Source: Candidatus Rifleibacteriota bacterium (GTDB lineage Bacteria; Riflebacteria; Ozemobacteria; Ozemobacterales; Ozemobacteraceae). Taken from it: DNA of 46,887 nt. Positions 16,701 to 24,005 of the stretch are shown here, one piece after another; the stretch's first letter is position 1, and every line of letters begins with the position of its first letter. The DNA lies in the NCBI GenBank assembly GCA_029560455.1, contig JAKQKW010000190.1:1-46887 (forward strand), in the 5' to 3' direction. The notes below the pieces were generated by a model, which saw nothing but the letters and a program-made list of their open reading frames with translations, did not search any database and was not told where the DNA came from. A program made the translations under genes and the position numbers.

Positions 16701-18533
16701 TCTTCGCACTCATTGCTGAATATTCTCAATTCGGTGCTCGATCTTTCAAAAATTGAAGCGGGCAAACTGGTGCTCGAACCGCTTGGTATCAACCTGCGAC
16801 GCCTGATGGAAGAAACCGTCAGCCTGATGCAGCCGCTGGCCGAGAAGAAAAAGATCGAGATGGTCCTCAAATTTCCGCCTTCAGTGCCCGAAAATGTTAT
16901 CGTTGATGGCGGCAGACTGCGCCAGGTTCTGGTTAATCTGATCAGCAACGCGGTTAAATTCACCGAAGAGGGTTTTATCAGCCTCGAGATCAATGCAGAG
17001 TCGATGGCAGACAACACCGCCGCATATACCTTCCGGGTTAAAGACACTGGTATAGGCATGACCGCTGAACAGCAGAAGATTGTTTTCGACAAGTTCAGCC
17101 AGGCTGATTCCTCGATCACCAGGCGTTTTGGCGGCACCGGCCTCGGTCTGACCATCTGCCAGGAACTGATTAAGCTCATGGGCGGCGAGATAAAACTCGA
17201 AAGCGCCCCGGGGCTCGGCACAAAAATTCACTTCACCCTCGTCTTGAAGTTGTCTGAAAACCAGGTTGGCCAGAAACCTGAATTTCCTGAAAACCTGAAA
17301 GTATTTGTGGCTGGCCCGGCCAACCCTGTAACAGATACCCTGGGCGAGATACTGACAGCCTGGAACCAGAGCTGGAGCCTGATAGACCGTGACCATATAA
17401 GTGAAACTCTTCAGAAAGAAAGCAGACCGAATACACCCACGCTCGCCATCATCGACCTGGCACCAGGAGAAAAGCCTGATGAACAGCAGATGGCCGACAA
17501 TATTCCCAATACTGCGGGAACAATTTATCTGATGACGCCACGCCAGCTCACCGCAATCAGCAGCGCAGGCCGCAAACTGGCAGAATCCTTTTTGATCAGC
17601 AAGCCGGTGACCAGCTCCAAACTTGCTTCAGCCATGATTGAGATGCTCAGCCGCAGGAAACAGCGGGCAACCGACGCATTTCACTCATTCAAAGGTGCCA
17701 GCGGCAGATTCAAAGCCCTCACCCCCGATTTTTCGCTGAAGACCCTGGTGGTCGAAGACAACGAAATCAACCAGGAAGTGGCCCGTGGCATTCTCGAAAT
17801 GTTCGGCTGCACTGTAACTGTAAGTGGTTCCGGTGCCGAAGCTCTTGAATTTCTTGAGCAGCAGTCATTTGACGCGGTCTTTCTCGACTGCCAGATGCCC
17901 GAAATGGATGGCTTCGAAGTAATCAGAAGAATTCGGGCAGTCGAAAAAATGAAAACACTGCCGGTAATTGCCATGACCGCATATTCTATGCCCGGCGACC
18001 GCGAAAAATGCCTGGTTGCAGGTATGAACGATTATCTGTCAAAGCCTATCAACCCTGATCTGCTGCTGCAGATCCTGCGCAATATAAAAACACACGCCAC
18101 CAATATCAACGACCCGGTTCAGCCGATAGAGATTTCTCAGTCCACCGATTCCGACTCTGAAGAACCGGTATTTGACGCTGCCAGAATCAGAAGAATCTTT
18201 TCCCGCAAGCCCGCTGCCCTTGAAAAAATTGTCGAAGTCTCACACCAGAACTTTCAGAAAATCCTGCTTGCGTTCGAAAAACACCTGGCAGAAAAGGATT
18301 TTTCAGGCTGCAAAAAATCAGCACACACGATGAAAGGCTCAACCGCTAACCTCGGCGGCAACCTCGTTTCTGCAATAGCCCAGAAACTTGAGAACGCCTG
18401 CAGAGACGAAAACAGCCCGCTGATTGAAGAGCTTAAATCCGAGCTGAAGCTGCATTACGAAGATTTTCACCTCGCCCTGAAACACCTCAGCGAAGAACTG
18501 TCGCAGGCCGGCGTTCCACCGAAAAAGCTGTAG
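13788..18533 (+). CDS. Hybrid sensor histidine kinase with PhnD-like periplasmic sensor, PAS/GAF, REC and Hpt
   Basis: The product has 1581 residues. Order: signal peptide (1-29), PhnD-type phosphonate-binding-like periplasmic domain (about 31-315), one membrane segment (about 322-344), PAS (361-470), GAF (481-640), two further PAS (655-775, 784-905), HisKA with His937 in MSHEIRTPMNG, HATPase with VLVNLISNAVKFT, DTGIGM and GGTGLGLTI, a degenerate receiver (about 1165-1300), an intact receiver with Asp1367 (FLDCQMPEMDG), and an Hpt domain with His1513 (AHTMKGSTANLGG). The His-Asp-His relay is complete within one chain, as in BarA/EvgS-type proteins. GGAGG lies 5-6 nt before the ATG. No response regulator is nearby, so the output partner is elsewhere. 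Confidence 0.93.
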   Translation: MSRKKASAFLRVAVMLVFSALFVFPQLFADQEPSLIKIGVLKKESIGGWNYEWQETIEFLNREITEHLFQMQLMGWNELRSAVEDGDVDFVIASPIFNVEAGMAGNLTVLATLKRESEKIEAFDNLFGAVIFWRSDDKNIKSLWDIRNKKLVAGPVQSIGGWLAAAREFAERGIDLRKACREITHHADIEKIIDEVLSGRADFGICRTSSLELLAKEGKFDMNSITFSRELYLHTNALPFACSTRLYPEWSFARVRHANENLVERVTLAILKMSDVDIPKKITWGIAANYAQVHQLMQVLNLEPYNTDNSMVANLISRFRNWIAIFLVSMVILGLVIFYLLALNRRLRNVTEELAGQRSFLKHLIDSIPDFIFVKDFQGHYLLCNQSFARSFGCNPDKIAGKTDAEVFPGMEPIIETTPLLPEKIGTEKFAREIDLPDSTTIFGEIIRVTCKLRDSEEPRLVGIIRDVSVSHRARQIQEQREKLISGIAEAAHLVVGAETSVEESMPVALDAIAVAVGADRIGLIKRGENDLHDSTSISFRCFSCYCRNQHHCHRQTADLVYEIIRSNSSKLLSGSGVGRNFAEFSTDIQANLRAVGLKSLLIIPIFVHKKFWGCLEVHVLSEERRWFDFEISALELAADIFGSMIERSNDFRQLLDYRDRLKLALDSAGLFLWEYDFETSINNTPDDLYHNLGYTDPSEVSRQRQIGFEIIHPEDLHLIKNIAEVENCQFEARLKSNGGKYLWHSFIGRNYFGSNRRHIRLIGFFRNTTVEHENAMALRMEEGRNVHALTAAHAASWEYVPEERRFYWSSHIKNLLGYNPEIFSPNIQSVYQVIHPEDLHEAKEAVRKFLLSGKELRFDCRLRKFDGSYSWFTNIGTQVKDPEMEEYRYYGILIDISETRALQQNLLEARNRAEEMAVQAQQASQAKTEFLANMSHEIRTPMNGVLGMLELLMATELNPRQQEFADLIYRSSHSLLNILNSVLDLSKIEAGKLVLEPLGINLRRLMEETVSLMQPLAEKKKIEMVLKFPPSVPENVIVDGGRLRQVLVNLISNAVKFTEEGFISLEINAESMADNTAAYTFRVKDTGIGMTAEQQKIVFDKFSQADSSITRRFGGTGLGLTICQELIKLMGGEIKLESAPGLGTKIHFTLVLKLSENQVGQKPEFPENLKVFVAGPANPVTDTLGEILTAWNQSWSLIDRDHISETLQKESRPNTPTLAIIDLAPGEKPDEQQMADNIPNTAGTIYLMTPRQLTAISSAGRKLAESFLISKPVTSSKLASAMIEMLSRRKQRATDAFHSFKGASGRFKALTPDFSLKTLVVEDNEINQEVARGILEMFGCTVTVSGSGAEALEFLEQQSFDAVFLDCQMPEMDGFEVIRRIRAVEKMKTLPVIAMTAYSMPGDREKCLVAGMNDYLSKPINPDLLLQILRNIKTHATNINDPVQPIEISQSTDSDSEEPVFDAARIRRIFSRKPAALEKIVEVSHQNFQKILLAFEKHLAEKDFSGCKKSAHTMKGSTANLGGNLVSAIAQKLENACRDENSPLIEELKSELKLHYEDFHLALKHLSEELSQAGVPPKKL

Positions 18534-18548
18534 CCCACCAGAACCGGG

Positions 18549-18616
18549 CAATTACAATTAAGCACCTGGATTCCGGGTCGACGCCCGTAATGACGAAATT
18601 CGTATCCGGCGTTCCA
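18549..18616 (-). repeat. Dispersed palindromic repeat, copy C (inverted, short)
   Basis: Read on the minus strand: ATTTCGTCATTACGGGCGT, CGACCCGGAATCCAGG and a TTGTAATTGCCC tail. This aligns with the right half of copies A and B; the left half (AACAAGATTCCC) is missing. It lies directly after the hybrid kinase stop. Confidence 0.65.
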
Positions 18617-18640
18617 GCGTTTGCACCCAAATCCCTTGCA

Positions 18641-18683
18641 AAAAAACGCAGGGTCGAAAACCCTTTAAGATTTTCGACCCTGC
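18641..18683 (-). terminator. Rho-independent terminator of the nfeD-flotillin operon
   Basis: GCAGGGTCGAAAA (18648-18660) pairs perfectly with TTTTCGACCCTGC (18671-18683). On the minus strand the stem is followed by CGTTTTTTT, so it terminates leftward transcription. Confidence 0.85.
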
Positions 18684-18697
18684 TGAATTGGTTGTTA

Positions 18698-20260
18698 TCA
18701 GCGTTTAGAGTTTGCGGGATCGTGCTTTGCCGGTTTGTGAGCATCAGCCACCGGCTCGCCTTCTTTCATGCGGCCCAGATAAGAGGGCAGTTCGACTCCA
18801 GCCATGCCGGCCACATCCTGCAGCGGCGGCAATGACTTAACAAAGCTCGAAACAAAGTTCGAAGTCGATGAATTGCCGTTTTCGTTACCGGCCGAATCCC
18901 AGACGGTGATCTTGTCGATTTTAATGTTCTTGATGGCCTCAACCTGCTTCTCGACAATAGATTCAATCTTTTCAACCATCAGCAGGGTTGCCAGTGCTTT
19001 CGGGTCATTGTTTACGCTCTTGAGAAGTTCGGCATAACCAAGTGCCTTGGCGCTGAGCACTTTTCTGACGCCTTCGGCTTCGGCTTCGTAATTCTGCAAA
19101 AGCGCGTCAGCATGACCTTTGGCCTCAATGCTGATTTTACCGGCTTCTGCCTGAGCATCAAGCTCAATTTTATGCTTTTCGATTTCTTTTTTAACGATTT
19201 CTTCGGCTTTGAGGCGTTCAAGTTCGGCCAGATACTGGGCCTTCTGAATTTCGACCTGGGCTTCACGCAGGGCAATTTCAGCGCTCTTGCGGGCCTGAGC
19301 TTCTTTGACCATCAATTCAGAATTCGAAACGACAATCGCGGCCTTCGATTTGTTTTCGCCCTCGATGGCTTCAGCTTCTTTCTGCTGCACATAAACGCGG
19401 CGCTCAGCTTCAGAGTTCTTTTCACCCATTTCTGCTTCAGCCAGTTTCTTGGCGACCTGAATGGTTCTTTCGCTGTTGGCTTCAGCTTCACCGATTACCG
19501 CCAGTGCTTCTTTCTTCTGCACGAAAACGCGGCGGTCAGCTTCTGATTCTTTTTCGCCCTTGTCGGCTTCGGCAAGGTTTTTGGCAACCTGAATGGCACG
19601 TTCGCGGTTCGCAACCGATTCACCGATCGCACCCAGCTTCTGCTGTTCGGCCACATCGACCTTGGCGCGGTTGATAGCTTCTGAAGCGGCCTTTTTACCG
19701 ATACTTTCGATGTAGTTCGAACCATCGGTAATGTCGGTGATGTTAACGTTGATCAGATACAGACCAATTTTGTTCAACTCAGGCTCAACGTTCTTGCGCA
19801 CTGATTCAAGAAAGCTTTCGCGGTCCTGGTTGATCTGCTCGATGGTCAGAGAAGCAACTGTCAGACGCAGCTGACCGAAGATAATTTCTTTGGCCATGTC
19901 TTCCATGGCTGAAGTCGACAGGTTGAGCAGACGCTCGGCCGCATTGTTCATAATCTTCGGATCGGTGCTGATACCGACAGTGAAGGTCGAAGGCACGTTG
20001 ATACGGATATTCTGCAGCGACAACGCGTTCTGCAAAGGAATACTGATCGTCATCGGTGTCAGGCTGAGATAGGCATAATCCTGAATCAATGGCAGAACCA
20101 GAGCACCACCACCGTGCAGACAGCGGGCCGAACGATTGTCAGAAACCCGCCCGTAAATAACCAGAATCTTGTCTGACGGGCAGCGCTTGTAACGCGAAGC
20201 GAGATACACAAAGGTTGAGAACATGATTGCAACTAATGCTGCAACGACTATCGGCCACAT
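18698..20260 (-). CDS. Flotillin-family SPFH-domain protein
   Basis: The product has 520 residues. An N-terminal membrane anchor (PIVVAALVAIMFSTFVYLAS) is followed by an SPFH/band-7 domain (about 30-200; GRVSDNRSARCLHGGGALVLPL and QINQDRESFLESVRKNVEPE are typical of FloT/YqiK). A long Ala/Glu-rich coiled coil covers about 200-430. Two consecutive 44-residue units inside it begin at Glu220 (ERAIQVAK) and Glu264 (ERTIQVAK). Flotillins oligomerise on the inner membrane and organise membrane proteins. AGGAGG lies 7 nt before ATG 20260. The start lies inside the end of the NfeD-like gene (13-nt overlap), the classic NfeD-flotillin pairing. The hairpin after its stop ends the operon. Confidence 0.92.
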   Translation of the reverse strand: MWPIVVAALVAIMFSTFVYLASRYKRCPSDKILVIYGRVSDNRSARCLHGGGALVLPLIQDYAYLSLTPMTISIPLQNALSLQNIRINVPSTFTVGISTDPKIMNNAAERLLNLSTSAMEDMAKEIIFGQLRLTVASLTIEQINQDRESFLESVRKNVEPELNKIGLYLINVNITDITDGSNYIESIGKKAASEAINRAKVDVAEQQKLGAIGESVANRERAIQVAKNLAEADKGEKESEADRRVFVQKKEALAVIGEAEANSERTIQVAKKLAEAEMGEKNSEAERRVYVQQKEAEAIEGENKSKAAIVVSNSELMVKEAQARKSAEIALREAQVEIQKAQYLAELERLKAEEIVKKEIEKHKIELDAQAEAGKISIEAKGHADALLQNYEAEAEGVRKVLSAKALGYAELLKSVNNDPKALATLLMVEKIESIVEKQVEAIKNIKIDKITVWDSAGNENGNSSTSNFVSSFVKSLPPLQDVAGMAGVELPSYLGRMKEGEPVADAHKPAKHDPANSKR

Positions 20261-20967
20261 AATTTTCCTCCTGCTTCTCTGTTATCCTTTTCAACAATTA
20301 ATACACCGTTATCCTGAACCCAGACAACAGTTATCTGCTCTCCGGTTTTTATCTCTTCTTTATTTGCGGAAATGGCATCGCGAACATGCAGTCTGCCATC
20401 GATCTCGACCTGAACCTGCCCAGTGCCTTCTGCCGGAATTCTCAAATAAACAGTGCCGCCCGAGCCAAGCGCCCGACGCACCCGCATCGTGCCGTCACAC
20501 TGCAGACTTGAAGCAAATCTGAACATCTGCGCCAGAATCCAGACTGTGAGAACGCCTGCAGCCATACCGCCGGCAGTCGCTATCCAGGCGGGGAAACCAC
20601 TTTCATAAACCAGCGCCAGCCCGACCCAGCCAAACATCATGAAAAAAGCTGTAAGCCCCTGAATAGAGATATACTGAAAACAGAGGTCAGAATTATCGAG
20701 CCCCTCGTGACCGCTGCCATCGGCATGATCGCCACCAATGTCTGCCGACACATCATCGTGAACGTCAGAAACATCGCTGACATCGGAAACATCATGCCCG
20801 ATTTCAGCTGGTGCGTCATGATCTGCGGCATCGATCTCCCCATCAGAAGAGCCGAGCATGCCGGTAAACATGAGCGCCATGCGAATCATAAAAACAACGG
20901 TGCCACTCAAAGCGCAGGTGAGAAAAAACTTCTCCAGCAGCCCGAGACCCATGATAAATTCGAGCAA
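20248..20967 (-). CDS. NfeD-like membrane protein, flotillin partner (TTG start)
   Basis: The 239-residue product has an N-terminal membrane helix, a His/Asp-rich loop with repeated SDVSDV units (about residues 45-85), two membrane helices (about 98-140), and a C-terminal OB-fold domain (GTVYLRIPAEGTGQVQVEID ... GEQITVVWVQDNGVLIV) of the NfeD/YuaF type. Such proteins interact with flotillin and affect membrane organisation. The start is TTG at 20967: GGAGGA stands 8-9 nt upstream of it, whereas the first in-frame ATG (Met6) is too far away. The acidic His/Asp loop could bind metal; that is conjecture. Confidence 0.88.
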   Translation of the reverse strand: MLEFIMGLGLLEKFFLTCALSGTVVFMIRMALMFTGMLGSSDGEIDAADHDAPAEIGHDVSDVSDVSDVHDDVSADIGGDHADGSGHEGLDNSDLCFQYISIQGLTAFFMMFGWVGLALVYESGFPAWIATAGGMAAGVLTVWILAQMFRFASSLQCDGTMRVRRALGSGGTVYLRIPAEGTGQVQVEIDGRLHVRDAISANKEEIKTGEQITVVWVQDNGVLIVEKDNREAGGKLCGR

Positions 20968-21019
20968 GCCCTATTTCCTCCAGATTTTCCAGGCCCTTTT
21001 TACAAGGTTCCGTACCGAT

Positions 21020-21048
21020 TTTACACCAGTATAGAGATATTGTATAAC
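21020..21048 (+). promoter_or_regulatory. Promoter of the GT87 gene
   Basis: TTTACA (21020-21025), 17-nt spacer, TATAAC (21043-21048), 32 nt before the GTG start. Confidence 0.5.
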
Positions 21049-21080
21049 AGTTTAGAGACTTTGTTTAGAAAAGGAAAATC

Positions 21081-22271
21081 GTGAACAGTAACACATCCCC
21101 CAAATTTTCCTGGCAGTCACGCGACCTGATTCTCGCCGCAGTTTTTATCATGGCTTTGCTCAGCCTTCTCAATTGTGGTCAGGGCGGTCTCGAAAACTTT
21201 ATTGCCGGCACCGATAAACCTTCCAGCGTCTACGGCGATTTCTGCGAATATTATTACCCGGCCGGCAGAATGATCAGCAGACAACACCAGCCTCTGGGAG
21301 GTTACTTTTACACTCCTTCTTTCGCGCTTGTGTTACAGCTGTTTGCCCCCGATTCGATATCTGACGCCAGGTTTCGCTGGCAGATACTGCAACACCTCGG
21401 CATTGCCCTTTTTTTACTTATGCCGGCAATCAGACTGGCAAGGCGCGGCAGACGCAAAATCTGGTTTTTTCTCTACATTCTGCTGACAATGCTTTCTTTT
21501 CCACTCTGGCACAACCTCAAATGGGGTCAGGTAAGCATACTGCTGACCTTTTTATGCCTGGCCGGCCTGGTATTTTACGAACGCGGTCAGAAGTGGCCCG
21601 CAGCAGTCTCATTGAGTCTGGCGACTCTGATAAAATATTACCCTGGCGTATTGCTGCTTTATTATCTCGTGAACCGCGACTTTCGCTTCATTGGTCGCTA
21701 TATTTTGTGTCTGCTGATATTCGGTCTGGTTTTACCCGCTGCAGTTATGGGCTTTGGCACAACCATCGACTTTTACCGACTGGTTAATGAAGAAATGACC
21801 TATGCCCTCGACTGGGTTACCTTCGACCTGAATTCGCAATTTTTTCCGCATGTTGTTATGCGACTTTTCGGCCTCGAACCGGAAGGGGCAGTTCGTGGAG
21901 TTCTCACCCTGCTGGGCCTCTGCATCTTTCTCGCGGTCCTCGTCAAAATTCACCAGGTCTGCAAAGCCGGGCCGCATGACCACACTTTTGCAGCCTCCGG
22001 CCTGCTGCTGACCTTTCCACTTTTAATCAACACCTCATGGCCGCACTATTTTGTTTATCTGCCATTCTGCGTAGTTCTGCTGCTGCAGAAAGCGGCTACT
22101 CCGCGGCAGCGCGGGTGCGTCATCACTGCCGCATTTCTCCAGAGCATATTCATCTATGCTGCTTCCAGCTATCAGGTTTATTCCGGGTTCGGCTTTCTGC
22201 TGGCCGCTAACCTGCTCCTGCTCGGCACCTGGTTTTCTGCCCTAAAAGCATCTCCGGGTTCTGCCGCTTAG
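21081..22271 (+). CDS. GT87 / DUF2029 membrane glycosyltransferase
   Basis: The 396-residue polytopic protein has about nine hydrophobic segments. An extracytoplasmic loop after the first membrane helix carries YGDFCEYYYPAGRM with an early acidic residue, as in GT-C enzymes. NLKWGQVSILLTF and LIKYYPGVLLLYYL match the conserved GQ and K-x-x-P motifs of DUF2029/GT87 (PimE-like) polyprenyl-phosphate-mannose transferases. It probably adds a sugar from a lipid-linked donor to a cell-surface glycan; donor and acceptor are unknown. GTG start with AAAGGA 5-6 nt upstream. It is divergent from nfeD and stands alone. Confidence 0.85.
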   Translation: MNSNTSPKFSWQSRDLILAAVFIMALLSLLNCGQGGLENFIAGTDKPSSVYGDFCEYYYPAGRMISRQHQPLGGYFYTPSFALVLQLFAPDSISDARFRWQILQHLGIALFLLMPAIRLARRGRRKIWFFLYILLTMLSFPLWHNLKWGQVSILLTFLCLAGLVFYERGQKWPAAVSLSLATLIKYYPGVLLLYYLVNRDFRFIGRYILCLLIFGLVLPAAVMGFGTTIDFYRLVNEEMTYALDWVTFDLNSQFFPHVVMRLFGLEPEGAVRGVLTLLGLCIFLAVLVKIHQVCKAGPHDHTFAASGLLLTFPLLINTSWPHYFVYLPFCVVLLLQKAATPRQRGCVITAAFLQSIFIYAASSYQVYSGFGFLLAANLLLLGTWFSALKASPGSAA

Positions 22272-22295
22272 GCAGAAACCCGGAGGTGTCTTTAT
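22252..22295. terminator. Hairpin overlapping the GT87 stop codon
   Basis: CTCCGGGTTCTGCC (22252-22265) pairs with GGCAGAAACCCGGAG (22271-22285), one bulge, with the TAG stop at the loop/stem edge. A TGTCTTTAT stretch follows. It could serve both the GT87 gene and the minus-strand gene ending at 22316. Confidence 0.65.
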
Positions 22296-22315
22296 AAAAT
22301 CAGGATCTTAAAAGA

Positions 22316-22774
22316 TTATCTCTTGCAGCCTTTTTTGGCTTCGAGATTTCTCCAGTGACCTTTAACGTGTTTACCGTTTTTGTCATAGTGACCTTTTACG
22401 AAGGTCTTGTCTTTTTTGCCACATACGGCTTTTTTAACAGAAGTGCCGGCATCCATTACCTTGTTCTGAACTGCATCGTGAGCTTTGGTTCCGACTTTTT
22501 TACCAGCTTCGAAACCCTTCTTGAAAGAAGCTTTCATTTTGCTGAGGAAACCGGGTTTGTGCTGACCGCACTGTGAAGCCTGACCAGCCTGTTCGGCCTG
22601 ACCTGACTGTTCTGACTGACCGGCCTGTGAAGCCTGACTTGACTGTGAAGACTGGCCTGCCTGTGAAGACTGACCTGCCTGTGAAGACTGACCTGACTGA
22701 TTGGGGTTGCCGGCGAATGAGGGGGCAGCTACCAGAGAGAGGGCAAGAACAGAACTCATGATGACTTTGCGCAT
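22316..22774 (-). CDS. Secreted Ser/Gln/Gly/Ala-repeat protein with basic C-terminus
   Basis: The product has 152 residues. A signal peptide (ends APSFA, residue ~21) is followed by a low-complexity stretch of about 45 residues built from SSQAGQ-type hexapeptides, with one Cys (QCGQ). A basic helical part (KASFKKGFEAGKKVGTKAHD) follows, then a KGHYDKNGKHVKGHW repeat. ATG 22774 is chosen because AGGAAGG lies exactly 8 nt upstream; a GTG three codons earlier coincides with that site. The family is unknown. The basic GHY/GHW tail resembles short cell-surface or nucleic-acid/glycan-binding tails, but no function can be assigned. Confidence 0.75.
   Translation of the reverse strand: MRKVIMSSVLALSLVAAPSFAGNPNQSGQSSQAGQSSQAGQSSQSSQASQAGQSEQSGQAEQAGQASQCGQHKPGFLSKMKASFKKGFEAGKKVGTKAHDAVQNKVMDAGTSVKKAVCGKKDKTFVKGHYDKNGKHVKGHWRNLEAKKGCKR
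22571..22702. repeat. Short tandem repeats inside the Ser/Gln-rich gene
   Basis: Imperfect 18-nt units such as ACTGACCTGCCTGTGAAG recur in tandem (best around 22650-22700). They are coding, so copy-number changes would lengthen or shorten the hexapeptide array in frame. Confidence 0.7.
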
Positions 22775-23183
22775 GTTAGACACCTTCCTGATTGAACTTA
22801 TTACTTATTAGATATCGACGAACAATAATGAATAAATGATGCGCCAGTATACGCAACTTGCATGCCAAATCTTGCTTTTCCCCAGAAAGCCTTATGAATA
22901 AAGATTTTGCACCAACCAGTGTACCTTGACGATTTTTTTACATTGTCAAATTTCCGGCAGCCGATGCTGAAAAATTACCAGCAGCCTGCACCTCGTTCTT
23001 AAACCGCAAAACCCTGACGGCTTGTAAACATTGAACGTTCAGAATCGATGATTTACAGGTCATTACTGCGAGAACATCGAATGCGTAAAATCAACAACTT
23101 CCACGTCATCCCTGCGCAAGCAGGTATTTAAACCTTTAAAACAAGATTCCTGCTTGCGCGGGATGACGAAGAACGAAGGAATT
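22775..23183. other. 409-nt gene-free stretch
   Basis: Between two minus-strand genes. It contains palindromic repeat copy D at its left end relative to the upstream methyltransferase gene, a TTGAC...GTCAA inverted repeat near 22925-22950, and no recognisable gene. The upstream promoter of the Ser/Gln gene could not be placed with confidence. Confidence 0.5.
23104..23168. repeat. Dispersed palindromic repeat, copy D
   Basis: CGTCATCCCTGCGCAAGCAG and its near-perfect complement CCTGCTTGCGCGGGATGACG bracket 24 nt containing AAAACAAGATTCC. The arms are the same TCATnCC...GGnATGACG palindrome as copies A and E. It lies just past the stop of the methyltransferase gene (23184) and may end that transcript. 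Confidence 0.75.
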
Positions 23184-24005
23184 TTATTTCTTCGAAGGTT
23201 TGCGGTGACCGATGACCATGAATTCATATTCATCGAGTTCAATCGGGCCACGGCGCCAGTTACCGGCGGTGCCGCCATAAATGTGGTCAGCTTTGAGACC
23301 GACACGATTAATCATTCTGACAATCTCTGGTGGCGTATAATAGCGCTCGATCGCTTTGACCCCGACCTTTCTGCCATTCAGTTCAACCTGCGTCTCCAAT
23401 CTGCTGGTCAAAGTCAGCAGGTCGACATCGCCATTTGCCACATCGGCATCTGATATAGATCTGAGCAGACGAAAAGCGCTTAAGAGATTTACCATAAAAG
23501 GTTTTTCGGGCTTAAGAGCCTCTGACATGGCAGCAAAAACGGCCATGTCCTTGCCCCAGATATCGTCGTCGTCAGAAAAAAGACACAAAGCCCCTTCGCA
23601 AAACGAATAAACCGCATCAAAAGGCTGCTGCGCCACAAAATCCTGTGCCGGGCAATGCACCCAGTCAACCAGAACTCCGCTCTTTTCGGCATTTTCTTTT
23701 GCCTGCGCCAGCATGCCGGCAGAAATATCGACACCGGTCACCTGATAGCCGCGCCGCGCCAGTTCGACAGCATGCCGGCCCGTACCGCAACCCATATCGA
23801 GTATTCTGGCGCCGGCTTCCAGTTTCAGCTCTTCAACCATGAAATCAATTTCTGCAACCGTGTTACGGGTAAAAACCTCGCGCTCATAAACAGGAGCAAT
23901 CACATCAAAGAACTGCTGCCAGTTATTTCCCTGAGTCGGCTGCGGGTTTGGTGCCAGATTCGGCTTCTGCAGCTGCAGCGGGCTGCTGCTGTGATTTTTT
24001 GTCGA
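23184..24005 (-). CDS. Class I SAM-dependent methyltransferase
   Basis: The product has 273 residues. SAM-binding motif I is ILDMGCGTGRHAVELARRGY, followed by VTGVDIS (motif II acid), and a FMVNLLSAF-type post-motif. The C-terminal half carries NGRKVGVKAIERYYTPPEIV, seen in small-molecule or Tyr/His-type methyltransferases of the Methyltransf_25/11 kind. The substrate is unknown. I chose ATG 24005, which has GGGAGAG 8-9 nt upstream; this makes its first 27 codons overlap the preceding gene in another frame by 83 nt. The start is uncertain; the first strongly conserved residues are near 23930, so a later start would not touch the fold. Confidence 0.82.
   Translation of the reverse strand, partial: STKNHSSSPLQLQKPNLAPNPQPTQGNNWQQFFDVIAPVYEREVFTRNTVAEIDFMVEELKLEAGARILDMGCGTGRHAVELARRGYQVTGVDISAGMLAQAKENAEKSGVLVDWVHCPAQDFVAQQPFDAVYSFCEGALCLFSDDDDIWGKDMAVFAAMSEALKPEKPFMVNLLSAFRLLRSISDADVANGDVDLLTLTSRLETQVELNGRKVGVKAIERYYTPPEIVRMINRVGLKADHIYGGTAGNWRRGPIELDEYEFMVIGHRKPSKK

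Noticed and set aside
22571..22702. Short tandem repeats as a possible CRISPR array
   Set aside because: Units are 18 nt, in frame and coding for SSQAGQ-type hexapeptides, with no spacers; no cas genes nearby.
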